A program made the position numbers and the translations under genes. From Burkholderiales bacterium (lineage in GTDB: Bacteria > Pseudomonadota > Gammaproteobacteria > Burkholderiales > Casimicrobiaceae): DNA of 8,600 nucleotides. Numbering within the stretch: position 1 is the stretch's first letter; every line of letters begins with the position of its first letter. Below, piece after piece: positions 1 through 7,299 of the stretch. The stretch is taken from positions 1 through 8,600 of the forward strand of contig JAITMH010000106.1 of assembly GCA_031277445.1 (NCBI GenBank). Direction: 5' to 3'. The notes under the pieces were generated by a model that saw nothing but the letters and a program-made list of their open reading frames with translations, ran no database searches and was not told the origin of the DNA.

Positions 1-17
1 GGCCGGGAGAGGGGGCT
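1..17. repeat. Possible half of a dispersed palindrome cut by the left edge
   Basis: The window opens GGCCGGGAGAGGGGGCT, which resembles the right arm of a CCCCCTCTCCC...GGGAGAGGGGG type intergenic palindrome and shares GGGGGCTG with the element at 1983-2025. The left arm would lie outside the window. The 34 bases after the clpX stop contain nothing else recognisable. Confidence 0.2.
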
Positions 18-34
18 GACCTCTGATCCCTGAA

Positions 35-1294
35 TCATGCCGTCCGGTTGTAACTGGCAACCCGCAACGGTTTGCCGACACCATTGACCGCCGCTTCGTC
101 AACCACCACCTGGGTGAAGCCGGTGAGTCCCGGCAATTCGTACATCGTATCAAGCAAGGTCTGTTCCAGAATCGAACGCAATCCGCGCGCGCCGGTTTTT
201 CGCTCCAGCGCCCGCCGAGCCATCGCATACAGCGCTTGCTCACGCACTTCCAGTTCGACGCCTTCCATTCTGAAAAGTTTCTGATACTGCTTGATCAGCG
301 CGTTCTTCGGTTCGGTTAGAATTTTCACCAGACCGTCCTCGTCCAGTTCGTCGAGCGCCGCCACCACCGGCAGACGACCGACAAATTCCGGAATCAGTCC
401 AAAACGAATCAAGTCTTCCGGCTCAACGTCGTGCAACAACTGCTTGCCCGCTTCGCTTTTTGCCGTAGCAATCTCGGCGCCGAAACCGATGCCGACTTTG
501 ACCGTGCGCTGTTGCACGATTTTTTCCAGACCGTCAAACGCGCCGCCACAGATAAACAAAATATTGCTGGTATCGACCGCGATCAATTCCTGATTCGGAT
601 GCTTGCGACCGCCTTGCGGCGGCACTGCCGCAATCGTTCCTTCCACCAGTTTCAACAACGCCTGTTGCACGCCTTCGCCGGACACGTCGCGGGTGATCGA
701 CGGGCTTTCGCTCTTGCGCGAAATTTTGTCGATCTCGTCGATATAGATGATGCCGCGCTGCGCTTTTTCGACGTTGTAATCACAATTTTGCAGCAGTTTG
801 TGAATGACGTTTTCGACATCTTCACCGACATAGCCCGCTTCCGTCAATGTCGTCGCGTCTGCAATCACGAAAGGCACGTCGAGTACACGCGCCAGTGTCT
901 GCGCCAGCAGCGTTTTGCCGGAGCCGGTCGGCCCGATCAGCAGGATGTTCGATTTCGACAGTTCGACACCATCGTCGTCCGCCGTCGATTGCAGCCGCTT
1001 GTAGTGGTTATAAACCGCCACCGACAAATGTTTTTTCGCCGAGTCCTGCCCGATCACGTAGTTGTCGAGCACCTGACGAATTTCCTGCGGCGTTAACAGC
1101 TTGGCTTTTTCCGGGTTCTTCTTCTGCCCCGTTGCTTCGCCATCGACCAGAATATCGCTGCACATCCGAACGCAGCCGTCACAGATAAAAACCTTCTTGC
1201 CCGCATGTTCTCCCGAAACCAGACGGTTCTCGTCCTGGCTTACGCCACAAAACGAACAATGCGAAACTTTCTCGTCGTTTTTTTTCTGAGTCAT
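35..1294 (-). CDS. clpX: ClpX, ATP-dependent unfoldase subunit of ClpXP protease
   Basis: AAA+ unfoldase that recognises tagged or adaptor-delivered proteins, unfolds them with ATP and threads them into ClpP in the cytoplasm. The 419-residue product is close to the 424 of E. coli. Visible parts: an N-terminal zinc-binding domain with Cys13, Cys16, Cys38 and Cys41; Walker A GPTGSGKT at 121-128; pore loop GYVG at 154-157; Walker B IIYIDEID with Asp186/Glu187; RKH loop at 230-232; the ClpP-docking IGF loop at 269-271; arginine finger Arg307 in EFVGRLP; sensor-2 GAR at 368-370. All key residues are intact. The ATG at 1292-1294 starts the canonical zinc domain; the upstream SD is weak. The gene lies 45 bases after clpP in the same direction, with no visible promoter or terminator in the gap, so it is probably co-transcribed. 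Codons 4-6 contain a run of eight A on the coding strand. Confidence 0.98.
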   Translation of the reverse strand: MTQKKNDEKVSHCSFCGVSQDENRLVSGEHAGKKVFICDGCVRMCSDILVDGEATGQKKNPEKAKLLTPQEIRQVLDNYVIGQDSAKKHLSVAVYNHYKRLQSTADDDGVELSKSNILLIGPTGSGKTLLAQTLARVLDVPFVIADATTLTEAGYVGEDVENVIHKLLQNCDYNVEKAQRGIIYIDEIDKISRKSESPSITRDVSGEGVQQALLKLVEGTIAAVPPQGGRKHPNQELIAVDTSNILFICGGAFDGLEKIVQQRTVKVGIGFGAEIATAKSEAGKQLLHDVEPEDLIRFGLIPEFVGRLPVVAALDELDEDGLVKILTEPKNALIKQYQKLFRMEGVELEVREQALYAMARRALERKTGARGLRSILEQTLLDTMYELPGLTGFTQVVVDEAAVNGVGKPLRVASYNRTA

Positions 1295-1339
1295 CCTGTT
1301 TTATCTCGTTAGGACTTTCACGGTTTCACTTTACCCGGC

Positions 1340-1942
1340 TTAAACGCGCTTATGCAAGACTTTGTCGATCAAACCGTAGTCGCAAGCTTGCTGGGCGTCC
1401 AAAAAGTTGTCGCGGTCGGTATCGCGGGCAATGTCTTCGAGCGGTTTGCCGGTGTGTTCGGCCAGCAGTTTGTTCAGCCGCTCACGCTGGCTTAAAATGT
1501 GTTTTGCGTGAATTTCGATATCGGACGCCTGTCCGCGAAAACCACCCAGTGGCTGATGAATCATCACCGTCGAATTGGGCAACGCAAAACGTTTGCCTTT
1601 CGCGCCCGCCGCCAAAAGAAACGCGCCCATCGAAGCCGCCATGCCGGTACACAAGGTCGAAACATCGGGCTTGATAAACTGCATCGTGTCGTAAATCGCC
1701 ATCCCTGCCGACACCGAGCCGCCCGGCGAATTGATATAAAAATGGATATCTTTCTCAGGATTTTCCGATTCGAGAAACAGCATTTGCGCGACGATCAGAT
1801 TGGCCGTGTTTTCTTCAACCGGCCCGACCAGAAAAATCAACCGGTCTTTCAGCAGCCGCGAATAAATATCGTACGCACGCTCACCGCGACCGCTTTGCTC
1901 GACCACAATCGGCACCAGCCCCAGATTTCGCACATCGTCCAT
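1340..1942 (-). CDS. clpP: ClpP, serine protease subunit of ClpXP
   Basis: Self-compartmentalised serine peptidase that degrades polypeptides delivered by ClpX (or ClpA) in the cytoplasm. The product is 200 residues (E. coli precursor 207). The catalytic triad is complete: Ser104 in [11 protein letters not shown], His129 in MIHQPLGG and Asp178 in DTDRDNF, each offset by seven from E. coli Ser111, His136 and Asp185. The glycine-rich [10 protein letters not shown] segment near 71-80 forms the substrate-side strand and oxyanion region. The start is supported by a good Shine-Dalgarno (GAGGAGAG) about six bases before the ATG. The gene lies between tig (103 bases upstream) and clpX (45 bases downstream). 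The N-terminal propeptide is short or absent compared with E. coli. The tig-clpP gap contains a palindromic repeat but no U-tract, so read-through from tig is plausible. Confidence 0.98.
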   Translation of the reverse strand: MDDVRNLGLVPIVVEQSGRGERAYDIYSRLLKDRLIFLVGPVEENTANLIVAQMLFLESENPEKDIHFYINSPGGSVSAGMAIYDTMQFIKPDVSTLCTGMAASMGAFLLAAGAKGKRFALPNSTVMIHQPLGGFRGQASDIEIHAKHILSQRERLNKLLAEHTGKPLEDIARDTDRDNFLDAQQACDYGLIDKVLHKRV

Positions 1943-1982
1943 ACTGCTCTCCTCTGTCGTTTCCTGATGTTTCCTGACTACC

Positions 1983-2023
1983 GCCCCCTTCCCAAAGAGG
2001 GTGTCGGCGAAGCCGACGGGGGC
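1983..2023. repeat. REP-like nested palindrome between tig and clpP
   Basis: An outer arm GCCCCC (1983-1988) pairs with GGGGGC (2018-2023). Inside it a perfect 6-bp hairpin, GTCGGC-GAA-GCCGAC, spans 2003-2017, and a weaker CCC/GGG hairpin (about 1988-2001) sits next to it, giving a branched fold. No T-run follows on the minus strand, so it is unlikely to be an intrinsic terminator. Frames read through it give low-complexity Pro/Ser/Gly/Arg peptides of the kind often produced by dispersed intergenic repeats. I infer a REP-like element that may cap or process the tig-clpP message. Copy number elsewhere in the genome cannot be seen here. Confidence 0.55.
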
Positions 2024-2045
2024 TGGTATTTCAAACGCCGCCGCT

Positions 2046-3398
2046 TTACGTTGTCACCGCTGCTGTCGTCGTTTGCGGCGGCACCAACGACAACACAGGC
2101 ACCATCACTTCCTCCAGCGTCATCGGCTTGTCCGTCACTTGCGCCGACGTTTGTATCCACGCGATCAGATTGTGCTCCGTTGCCAACGCTTCGTAATTCG
2201 CCAGCCGTTCCGGCTTCTCGAAATGCCAGCGCACCACCGCTTCCGGTTCTTCATACGTTTGCGCGACTTCCGCCACCAGCGCCCGCACCTGTTCGATTTT
2301 CGGTTGCAACTGATGCTTGCGCACAACTTCCGATACCGTCAACAACAGTTTGACACGTTCTTCGGCCTGCTTGCGGAACATCTCCGGCGACAGCTTGATG
2401 TCTTCCGGTTTCATGCCCTGTTTTTGCAATTCGCCCGCCATCTGTTGCCCCATCGACATCATTTCCATCTCGACCAGCGACTTGGGCAATGTCATCTCGG
2501 CTTGTTGGCGCATGGCCGCCATCACCTGTTCCTTCATCAGCCCTTCGATACGGTTTTTGAGTTGTAATTGCAGATTGCTTTTCACTTCCTTGCACAGCGA
2601 TTCGACGCTGCCATCGGCAATCCCCAGCAAGCGCGCAAAAGTTTCGTCGAGCGGCGGCAACTGCGGCTCGGTCACTTCCTTGACCGTCAACTCAAACTCC
2701 GCCGTCTTTCCGGCAACTTCCTTGCCGTGATAGTCGGTCGGAAACACCAACGGAAAATGTTTGGTTTCCCCGGCCTTCATTCCGGGCAACGCCGTTTCAA
2801 ACTCGGGCAACATCCGTCCTTCGCCGATAGTGATCGCAAAGTCCCTGCCCTGAGCGCCGTCAAACGGCTCACCGTCCAGACGACCGATGAAATCGCAAAT
2901 CACCTGATCTTCGTTCTGTGCCGCCCGTTCCACTTTCTTGAACGTCGCACGCTGTTTGCGCAACACGCCCAGCGTGCGCTCGATATCGGCATCGGTGATC
3001 TCGACTTGAGGCCGCGTCAATTCAATCTTCGTCAAATCGCCGAGCGTCACTTCGGGATACACCTCGAAAGTCGCCTGAAATTCGAGTTGATTCTCCTGAG
3101 CTTCGTTGGCCGGTTTCGGTTCAACACGCGGATAACCGGCGACGCGCAGATCGTGCTCGCGCACCGCTTCGTTGAATTTCGCCTGCACCTGATCGGTGAT
3201 CACCTCGCTCCTGACCTGCTGGCCATACTGCTGCGTCACCATTTTCATCGGCCCTTTGCCCGGGCGAAAACCGGCAATCTTCGCCGTTTTCGACAGTTGC
3301 GCCAGCCGTTTTTGCACTTCTTTTTCGATCACATCCAGCGGCACCGAAAGTACTACCCGGCGCTCGAGTTGGCTTATCGTTTCAATCGTGGATTGCAT
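2046..3398 (-). CDS. tig: Trigger factor, ribosome-associated chaperone / prolyl isomerase
   Basis: Binds the ribosome next to the exit tunnel and shields nascent chains; it also has FKBP-type peptidyl-prolyl isomerase activity. The product is 450 residues (E. coli 432). The N-terminal ribosome-binding domain (about 1-145) carries the signature GFRPGKGP at 43-50. The FKBP-like domain runs from about 162 to 243 (from [16 protein letters not shown] to FELTVKEV). The helical C-terminal chaperone domain follows (about 250-435) and ends in a Thr/Ala-rich tail of about ten residues. The ATG at 3396-3398 is preceded by AAGGA seven bases upstream. It is the first protein gene of the tig-clpP-clpX cluster and starts 85 bases after the 3' end of tRNA-Leu. 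I see no convincing promoter in that gap, so transcription may begin at the tRNA promoter. Confidence 0.97.
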   Translation of the reverse strand: MQSTIETISQLERRVVLSVPLDVIEKEVQKRLAQLSKTAKIAGFRPGKGPMKMVTQQYGQQVRSEVITDQVQAKFNEAVREHDLRVAGYPRVEPKPANEAQENQLEFQATFEVYPEVTLGDLTKIELTRPQVEITDADIERTLGVLRKQRATFKKVERAAQNEDQVICDFIGRLDGEPFDGAQGRDFAITIGEGRMLPEFETALPGMKAGETKHFPLVFPTDYHGKEVAGKTAEFELTVKEVTEPQLPPLDETFARLLGIADGSVESLCKEVKSNLQLQLKNRIEGLMKEQVMAAMRQQAEMTLPKSLVEMEMMSMGQQMAGELQKQGMKPEDIKLSPEMFRKQAEERVKLLLTVSEVVRKHQLQPKIEQVRALVAEVAQTYEEPEAVVRWHFEKPERLANYEALATEHNLIAWIQTSAQVTDKPMTLEEVMVPVLSLVPPQTTTAAVTT

Positions 3399-3483
3399 GC
3401 GTTTGTCCTTATGCGGTATCCTGTTGTCGTCTCATGTTTTCGGCGATCCGGCCCGCCGCAGTACCCATCATGGCGCACTTTGA

Positions 3484-3569
3484 TGGTGCGAAAGGGGGGA
3501 CTCGAACCCCCACGGGGGTTACCCGCTGGAACCTAAATCCAGTGCGTCTACCAATTCCGCCACTCTCGC
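3484..3569 (-). tRNA. tRNA-Leu, anticodon UAG (encoded CCA end)
   Basis: Read on the minus strand, the 5' acceptor strand GCGAGAG (3569-3563) pairs with CUUUCGC at the 3' end, with one G-U pair, followed by an encoded ACCA ending at 3484. The anticodon arm is CTGGA-TTTAGGT-TCCAG, which puts UAG at positions 34-36, so it reads CUN leucine codons. The T arm is GGGGG-TTCGAGT-CCCCC. The long variable arm (about 14 bases) is the class II feature expected of tRNA-Leu, and the 86-base length fits. The gene lies directly upstream of tig on the same strand and downstream of a good promoter. Confidence 0.97.
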
Positions 3570-3641
3570 TGTTGCCATATTCCGGGGTTACCACGCGGTT
3601 GCCAACCTTCAGCAGCCCGGCGAAACCGAAACTAACTGATA

Positions 3642-3671
3642 AGTATAGCGGAAACTGGGGGTTCTCGCCAA
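3642..3671 (-). promoter_or_regulatory. Sigma70-type promoter for tRNA-Leu (and possibly tig)
   Basis: On the minus strand a -35 TTGGCG (complement of 3666-3671) is followed after 18 bases by a -10 TATACT (complement of 3642-3647). The -10 matches the consensus at five of six positions and the -35 at four of six. Initiation would fall near 3635, giving a precursor leader of about 65 bases before the mature tRNA 5' end at 3569. It lies just after the metY stop codon. It is the best promoter-like sequence I see on the minus strand of this window. Confidence 0.65.
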
Positions 3672-3707
3672 TGCCAGCGGCCTTTCGAGGTGGTTGAAAG
3701 CGCCTGC

Positions 3708-4985
<1,278 letters not shown>

Positions 4986-5030
4986 GAATGCTCCTGAAAT
5001 GGCTTGAGTTGCTGCGAACTAAAAACAGGA

Positions 5031-5036
5031 AGTGTA
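5031..5036 (-). promoter_or_regulatory. Possible -10 element upstream of metY
   Basis: The complement reads TACACT, four of six with TATAAT, 45 bases before the metY ATG. No good -35 is found 16-18 bases upstream of it. I see no SAM riboswitch fold or recognisable MetJ-type repeated box in the leader, which is under 50 bases if this start is right. Weak call. Confidence 0.25.
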
Positions 5037-5097
5037 AACCATTCCGGCCACTTAAAACAGCTCGCCTTCCCTGAAAATAACCCTGTTTTCGATGTAA

Positions 5098-5128
5098 GTA
5101 GCCCGGACAAGCGAGGCGCCGTCCGGGA
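5098..5128. repeat. REP-like palindrome beginning GTAGCCCGGA
   Basis: A perfect 7-bp stem CCCGGAC (5102-5108) / GTCCGGG (5121-5127) encloses a second small stem GCG-AGG-CGC (5111-5119). Elements opening with GTAGCCCGGA and closing with TCCGGG are a recurrent dispersed palindrome type in proteobacterial intergenic DNA. It lies between the metY start and the porin stop. There is no T-run on either side, so it is not an obvious terminator. Family membership is from memory and copy number is unknown. Confidence 0.55.
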
Positions 5129-5134
5129 GTCGTT

Positions 5135-5214
5135 TCACGCGGAGGAAAAAGCCTTTAACCACGAAAAACACAAAATCACGAAAAAATTACGTCATCCTCC
5201 GCGCCTCCGCGTGA
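5135..5214. repeat. Inverted repeat flanking a CACGAAAAA-type dispersed repeat remnant
   Basis: An 11-bp perfect inverted repeat, TCACGCGGAGG (5135-5145) and CCTCCGCGTGA (5204-5214), bounds a 58-base A-rich centre. The centre contains two direct copies of CACGAAAAA (5160-5168 and 5177-5185). TTTGCGTTCTTTGC follows at 5226-5239. This wording (AACCACGAAAAACAC..., CTCCGCG, TTTGCGTTCTTTGC) resembles a common non-coding repeat whose chance translation gives peptides such as NHEKHK. It is probably a decayed dispersed repeat. Together with the palindrome at 5098-5128 it accounts for much of the metY-porin gap (4986-5268), in which I find no gene. Confidence 0.5.
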
Positions 5215-5268
5215 TCGGTTTTTTCTTTGCGTTCTTTGCAACTCATTTGTTTTTCCGGCTTCCCCTTC

Positions 5269-6345
5269 TTAGAAGTTGTGTACAAGACCAAAGATGACGC
5301 CTTGCTGAGCCACGCCCAATCTTGTGTTCGCATTGCCGTTATGGGAGAAAGTGTAGTTCGCGTTGTCGTTGTTGTCGATATAGATATAACCAACATAGGC
5401 GATCGTCCGCTTCGACAGTTCATAGCTGTAACTGAGCTCATACAGCGTGGCGTTGGTCTTGTTGCCCGCTCTGAGCGCACCGACGGACGAACCGGCAGGC
5501 GCGCCCTTGCCTTTGCTCGCATGGAGAATGGCGCCGTACAGCTTGCCCGGGCCAATCGGCGCCGTAACGCTACCGCCGAACATATCGCGCTTCAGCTTGC
5601 CTCCGTCAACTTCATACTCGAGATATTCATAAACAACCGCTGGACGGATGAAACCGAAGTCGTAAGCGGCGGAGACAGTCAACGCCTGATCGTTCACATT
5701 CTTGGCGCGGTATCCCTGGTTGGTCTCGTAGGCAAGACCGACTTGCAAACCGGCATTATTGTAGAACAGGCCGAGGCTGCCGACCCAGCCATTGTCGCCC
5801 GGCGCTTCATCGGTTGAATACAGCGCCATGCCCTGAAAGCCGCCGATCTTTGGCGAGTCATAGCGGATCGAATTTCCCAGCCGTGCATCAAAGCTGCCAT
5901 CTGCCTTGGAGGGGCCGGCTTGCGCCCACAGCGCACCAGTCCTCAGAATCGACGCCAGATAAGTCGGGGCATTGCCGAAATAGCTGTGAATGTTGTTGTA
6001 CGGGGTGAGCATATAACCGAGCCTGACCGTTCCCCAGTTGCCTTGCAGACCAAGCCATGTGTCACGCGAAGCCAGCGAGCCGCCGCCGACATCGCCGGCA
6101 AATTGCGATTCGATTTGGAAAATCGCGTTCAGACCGTCGCCCAGCGGTTCGCTCCCTTTGACGCCGATCCGCGATACGTTAGAGCTGACTCGCTGCCGCT
6201 TGCCCAAGCTGCTGTCGGTAGCGGAGCTAACGAAGTCCACGTCCAAATTGAGATGACCATAAATCGTGATGTTCTCGGTTTGCGCGTGCGCCAGCGGTGC
6301 GGCCAGCAAGCCGGCAACAGCTATCGCGATGAGTTTCTTTTTCAT
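5269..6345 (-). CDS. Outer-membrane porin, Gram-negative (OmpC-like) porin family
   Basis: A beta-barrel channel for passive diffusion of small hydrophilic solutes across the outer membrane. From the ATG at 6343-6345 the product is 358 residues. It opens with a textbook signal peptide, MKKKLIAIAVAGLLAAPLAHA, cleaved after Ala21 to leave a mature protein starting QTENITIYGHLNLDVDF. Family marks are the first strand (ITIYGHLNLDV), the GVKGSEPLGDGLNAIFQIESQF turn and strand, RDTWLGLQGNWGTVRLGY, and alternating aromatic/hydrophobic strands up to a C-terminal Phe (GLVHNF), the signal for BAM assembly. AGGAG eight bases before this ATG supports the start. A second in-frame ATG at 6409-6411 also has a strong SD (AAAGGAG, seven bases away) and would add MKRRNAYCTRTLPILSVRGALF. 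I prefer the inner start because it gives a normal signal peptide. No terminator is evident. Divergent from a two-component system. Confidence 0.9.
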   Translation of the reverse strand: MKKKLIAIAVAGLLAAPLAHAQTENITIYGHLNLDVDFVSSATDSSLGKRQRVSSNVSRIGVKGSEPLGDGLNAIFQIESQFAGDVGGGSLASRDTWLGLQGNWGTVRLGYMLTPYNNIHSYFGNAPTYLASILRTGALWAQAGPSKADGSFDARLGNSIRYDSPKIGGFQGMALYSTDEAPGDNGWVGSLGLFYNNAGLQVGLAYETNQGYRAKNVNDQALTVSAAYDFGFIRPAVVYEYLEYEVDGGKLKRDMFGGSVTAPIGPGKLYGAILHASKGKGAPAGSSVGALRAGNKTNATLYELSYSYELSKRTIAYVGYIYIDNNDNANYTFSHNGNANTRLGVAQQGVIFGLVHNF

Positions 6346-6411
6346 GAAAAGCGCTCCTCTAACAGATAAAATCGGCAAGGTTCTTGTGCAATATGCGTTC
6401 CGTCGTTTCAT

Positions 6412-6427
6412 GATCGTTCTCCTTTAT
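6412..6427 (-). promoter_or_regulatory. Strong ribosome-binding site of the alternative upstream porin start
   Basis: On the minus strand AAAGGAG lies seven bases before an ATG at 6409-6411 that is in frame with the porin. This SD is as good as or better than the one serving the inner start at 6345. Initiation here would place 22 extra residues, rich in Arg, before the signal peptide. It decides between two start models and cannot be settled from sequence alone. Confidence 0.5.
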
Positions 6428-6456
6428 TGGCAGCGTTATCAAAATCCACGCTGCCA
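6428..6456. promoter_or_regulatory. 8-bp dyad in the porin leader
   Basis: TGGCAGCG (6428-6435) and CGCTGCCA (6449-6456) form a perfect inverted repeat around a 13-base A/T-rich centre. In porin mRNA the stem would end immediately upstream of the AAAGGAG that precedes the 6411 start. It could be an operator or an mRNA hairpin that affects ribosome access. No T-run follows, so it is not a terminator. Confidence 0.4.
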
Positions 6457-6471
6457 TCGTGCCGCCTCCGC

Positions 6472-6488
6472 CTTAACGGAAACTTAAG
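6472..6488 (+). promoter_or_regulatory. PmrA/QseB-like box 1 (CTTAAC-N5-CTTAAG)
   Basis: CTTAAC at 6472-6477 and CTTAAG at 6483-6488 are separated by GGAAA, so the half-sites repeat with an 11-bp period. The known PmrA box is (C/T)TTAA(G/T)-N5-(C/T)TTAA(G/T), and QseB recognises similar TTAA repeats. The first half-site deviates only at its last base. The box lies about 61 bases upstream of the outer porin ATG (6411) and 127 bases upstream of the inner one. CTTAAG is palindromic, so the site can be read towards either gene. Confidence 0.5.
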
Positions 6489-6505
6489 AAACAAAGAAAA
6501 GACCG

Positions 6506-6528
6506 TCACGAATGTCACAACAGATCAC
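6506..6528 (+). repeat. Three direct TCAC repeats at helical spacing
   Basis: TCAC occurs at 6506-6509, 6515-6518 and 6525-6528 (steps of 9 and 10 bases), the first two within GTCAC. Copies on the same face of the helix are typical of tandem operator half-sites. The stretch lies between the two PmrA-like boxes in the divergent promoter region. It does not match the CRP palindrome, because the copies are direct rather than inverted. The binding protein is unknown. Confidence 0.3.
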
Positions 6529-6559
6529 AGAATCCGCCGCGATTCTTTCTATGCGACAA

Positions 6560-6565
6560 TATAAG
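6560..6565 (+). promoter_or_regulatory. Possible -10 (TATAAG) upstream of the response regulator
   Basis: TATAAG matches the -10 consensus at five of six positions, but no good -35 lies 16-18 bases upstream. If used, transcription would begin near 6572 and the box at 6605-6621 would lie inside the transcribed leader, suggesting repression there. The alternative is a start dependent on that box. Confidence 0.25.
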
Positions 6566-6604
6566 GATTGATGCGGCGCACTTCACGCGTGTCCCTGTTT
6601 TGCC

Positions 6605-6621
6605 CTTAAGATTGCCTTAAG
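6605..6621 (+). promoter_or_regulatory. PmrA/QseB-like box 2 (CTTAAG-N5-CTTAAG) in front of the response regulator
   Basis: CTTAAG at 6605-6610 and again at 6616-6621, separated by ATTGC, is a perfect match to the published PmrA-box form, with an 11-bp period. It ends 21 bases before the ATG of a PmrA/QseB-type regulator, so autoregulation is the natural inference. A weak TACCAT at 6631-6636 could be a -10, placing the start of transcription at or next to the ATG. Confidence 0.65.
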
Positions 6622-6642
6622 CTTGCTCGTTACCATTGCCTC

Positions 6643-7299
6643 ATGCGAATCCTTTTAGTGGAAGATGATGTTTCTTTGGGTGATGCCGTTGCGGCATGGC
6701 TACGGCTGGACGGTTATGCTGTTGACTGGCTGACACGCGGCGATCAGGCCGAGCTTGCGCTGAAAACGCATTCTTACGATGCCGTATTGCTGGATCGCGG
6801 TTTGCCGGGGCAGTCGGGTGATGTGGTTCTGCGCACGTTACGCACTCACGGCTCATCACTCCCCGTGCTGATGATTACAGCACGCGACACGGTACCCGAC
6901 AGAATTGAGGGACTCGATCTCGGCGCAGACGATTATCTGGTTAAACCCTTTGATCTGACGGAGTTGTCGGCGCGTATCCGCGCTGCCCTTCGCCGCCGCC
7001 ACCCGATCCCCGAAACGCAATTAAAATTCGGCGCTGTGACCATCGACCCCGCTGCCAAGCAAGCATGGGTTGATGATACGTTGCTTGTGCTGACAGCTCG
7101 CGAGTTTTCGATTTTGCACGCGCTGGTACTCGCCAAAGGGCGGCCACAATCGCGAGCGCAACTCGAAGAAACTTTGTACGGCTGGAATGAGGAAATCGAA
7201 AGTAACGCCGTGGAAGTCCACATCCACCATTTGCGTCGCAAGCTTGGCAACCATCGCATCCGAACGTTGCGCCAGCTCGGTTACGCCCTCTCGCCATGA
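6643..7299 (+). CDS. qseB: OmpR/PhoB-family response regulator, QseB/PmrA type
   Basis: Cytoplasmic DNA-binding partner of the downstream kinase. The 218-residue product opens with a receiver domain (about 1-118): acidic pocket Glu7-Asp8-Asp9, phospho-acceptor Asp51 in LLDRGLPG, Thr79 in MITA and Lys101 in VKPFD. A winged-helix output domain follows (about 125-217), with the recognition segment ESNAVEVHIHHLRRKLG and the wing IRTLRQLGYAL, the pattern of the QseB/PmrA/TctD subgroup. The start gives the canonical MRILLVEDD opening, but I find no Shine-Dalgarno in the 20 bases before it. The stop overlaps the kinase start (ATGA), implying translational coupling. A perfect TTAA direct-repeat box lies 21 bases upstream, suggesting autoregulation. 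The family call is firm; choosing QseB over PmrA rests mainly on the QseC-like kinase. Confidence 0.9.
   Translation: MRILLVEDDVSLGDAVAAWLRLDGYAVDWLTRGDQAELALKTHSYDAVLLDRGLPGQSGDVVLRTLRTHGSSLPVLMITARDTVPDRIEGLDLGADDYLVKPFDLTELSARIRAALRRRHPIPETQLKFGAVTIDPAAKQAWVDDTLLVLTAREFSILHALVLAKGRPQSRAQLEETLYGWNEEIESNAVEVHIHHLRRKLGNHRIRTLRQLGYALSP

Noticed and set aside
431..1096. A 221-codon plus-strand frame opposite clpX, with similar long frames opposite clpP, tig and the porin
   Set aside because: Antisense shadows of well-identified genes, of His/Arg-rich composition typical of reversed reading in GC-rich DNA.
1943..2045. Heat-shock (sigma32-type) promoter for clpP
   Set aside because: TTTGAA and a CCCC block are present but only seven bases apart, not the roughly 13 needed.
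1978..2160. A 60-codon minus-strand frame at the tig 3' end
   Set aside because: It overlaps tig in another frame and ends in the [14 protein letters not shown] peptide produced by the intergenic palindrome.
3672..3707. Terminator after metY
   Set aside because: Only a weak CTTTC/GAAAG pairing with a long loop and no T-run.
5135..5214. Intrinsic terminator for the porin
   Set aside because: The 11-bp stem has a 58-base loop and no T-run follows it on the minus strand; the T-runs are inside the loop.
5004..5297. A 97-codon plus-strand frame in the metY-porin gap
   Set aside because: It is a translation of the dispersed repeat remnants (NHEKHKITKK-like peptide), has no SD and shows no domain.
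6505..6530. A CRP-type site in the divergent region
   Set aside because: The TCAC copies are direct repeats; the TGTGA-N6-TCACA palindrome is not present.
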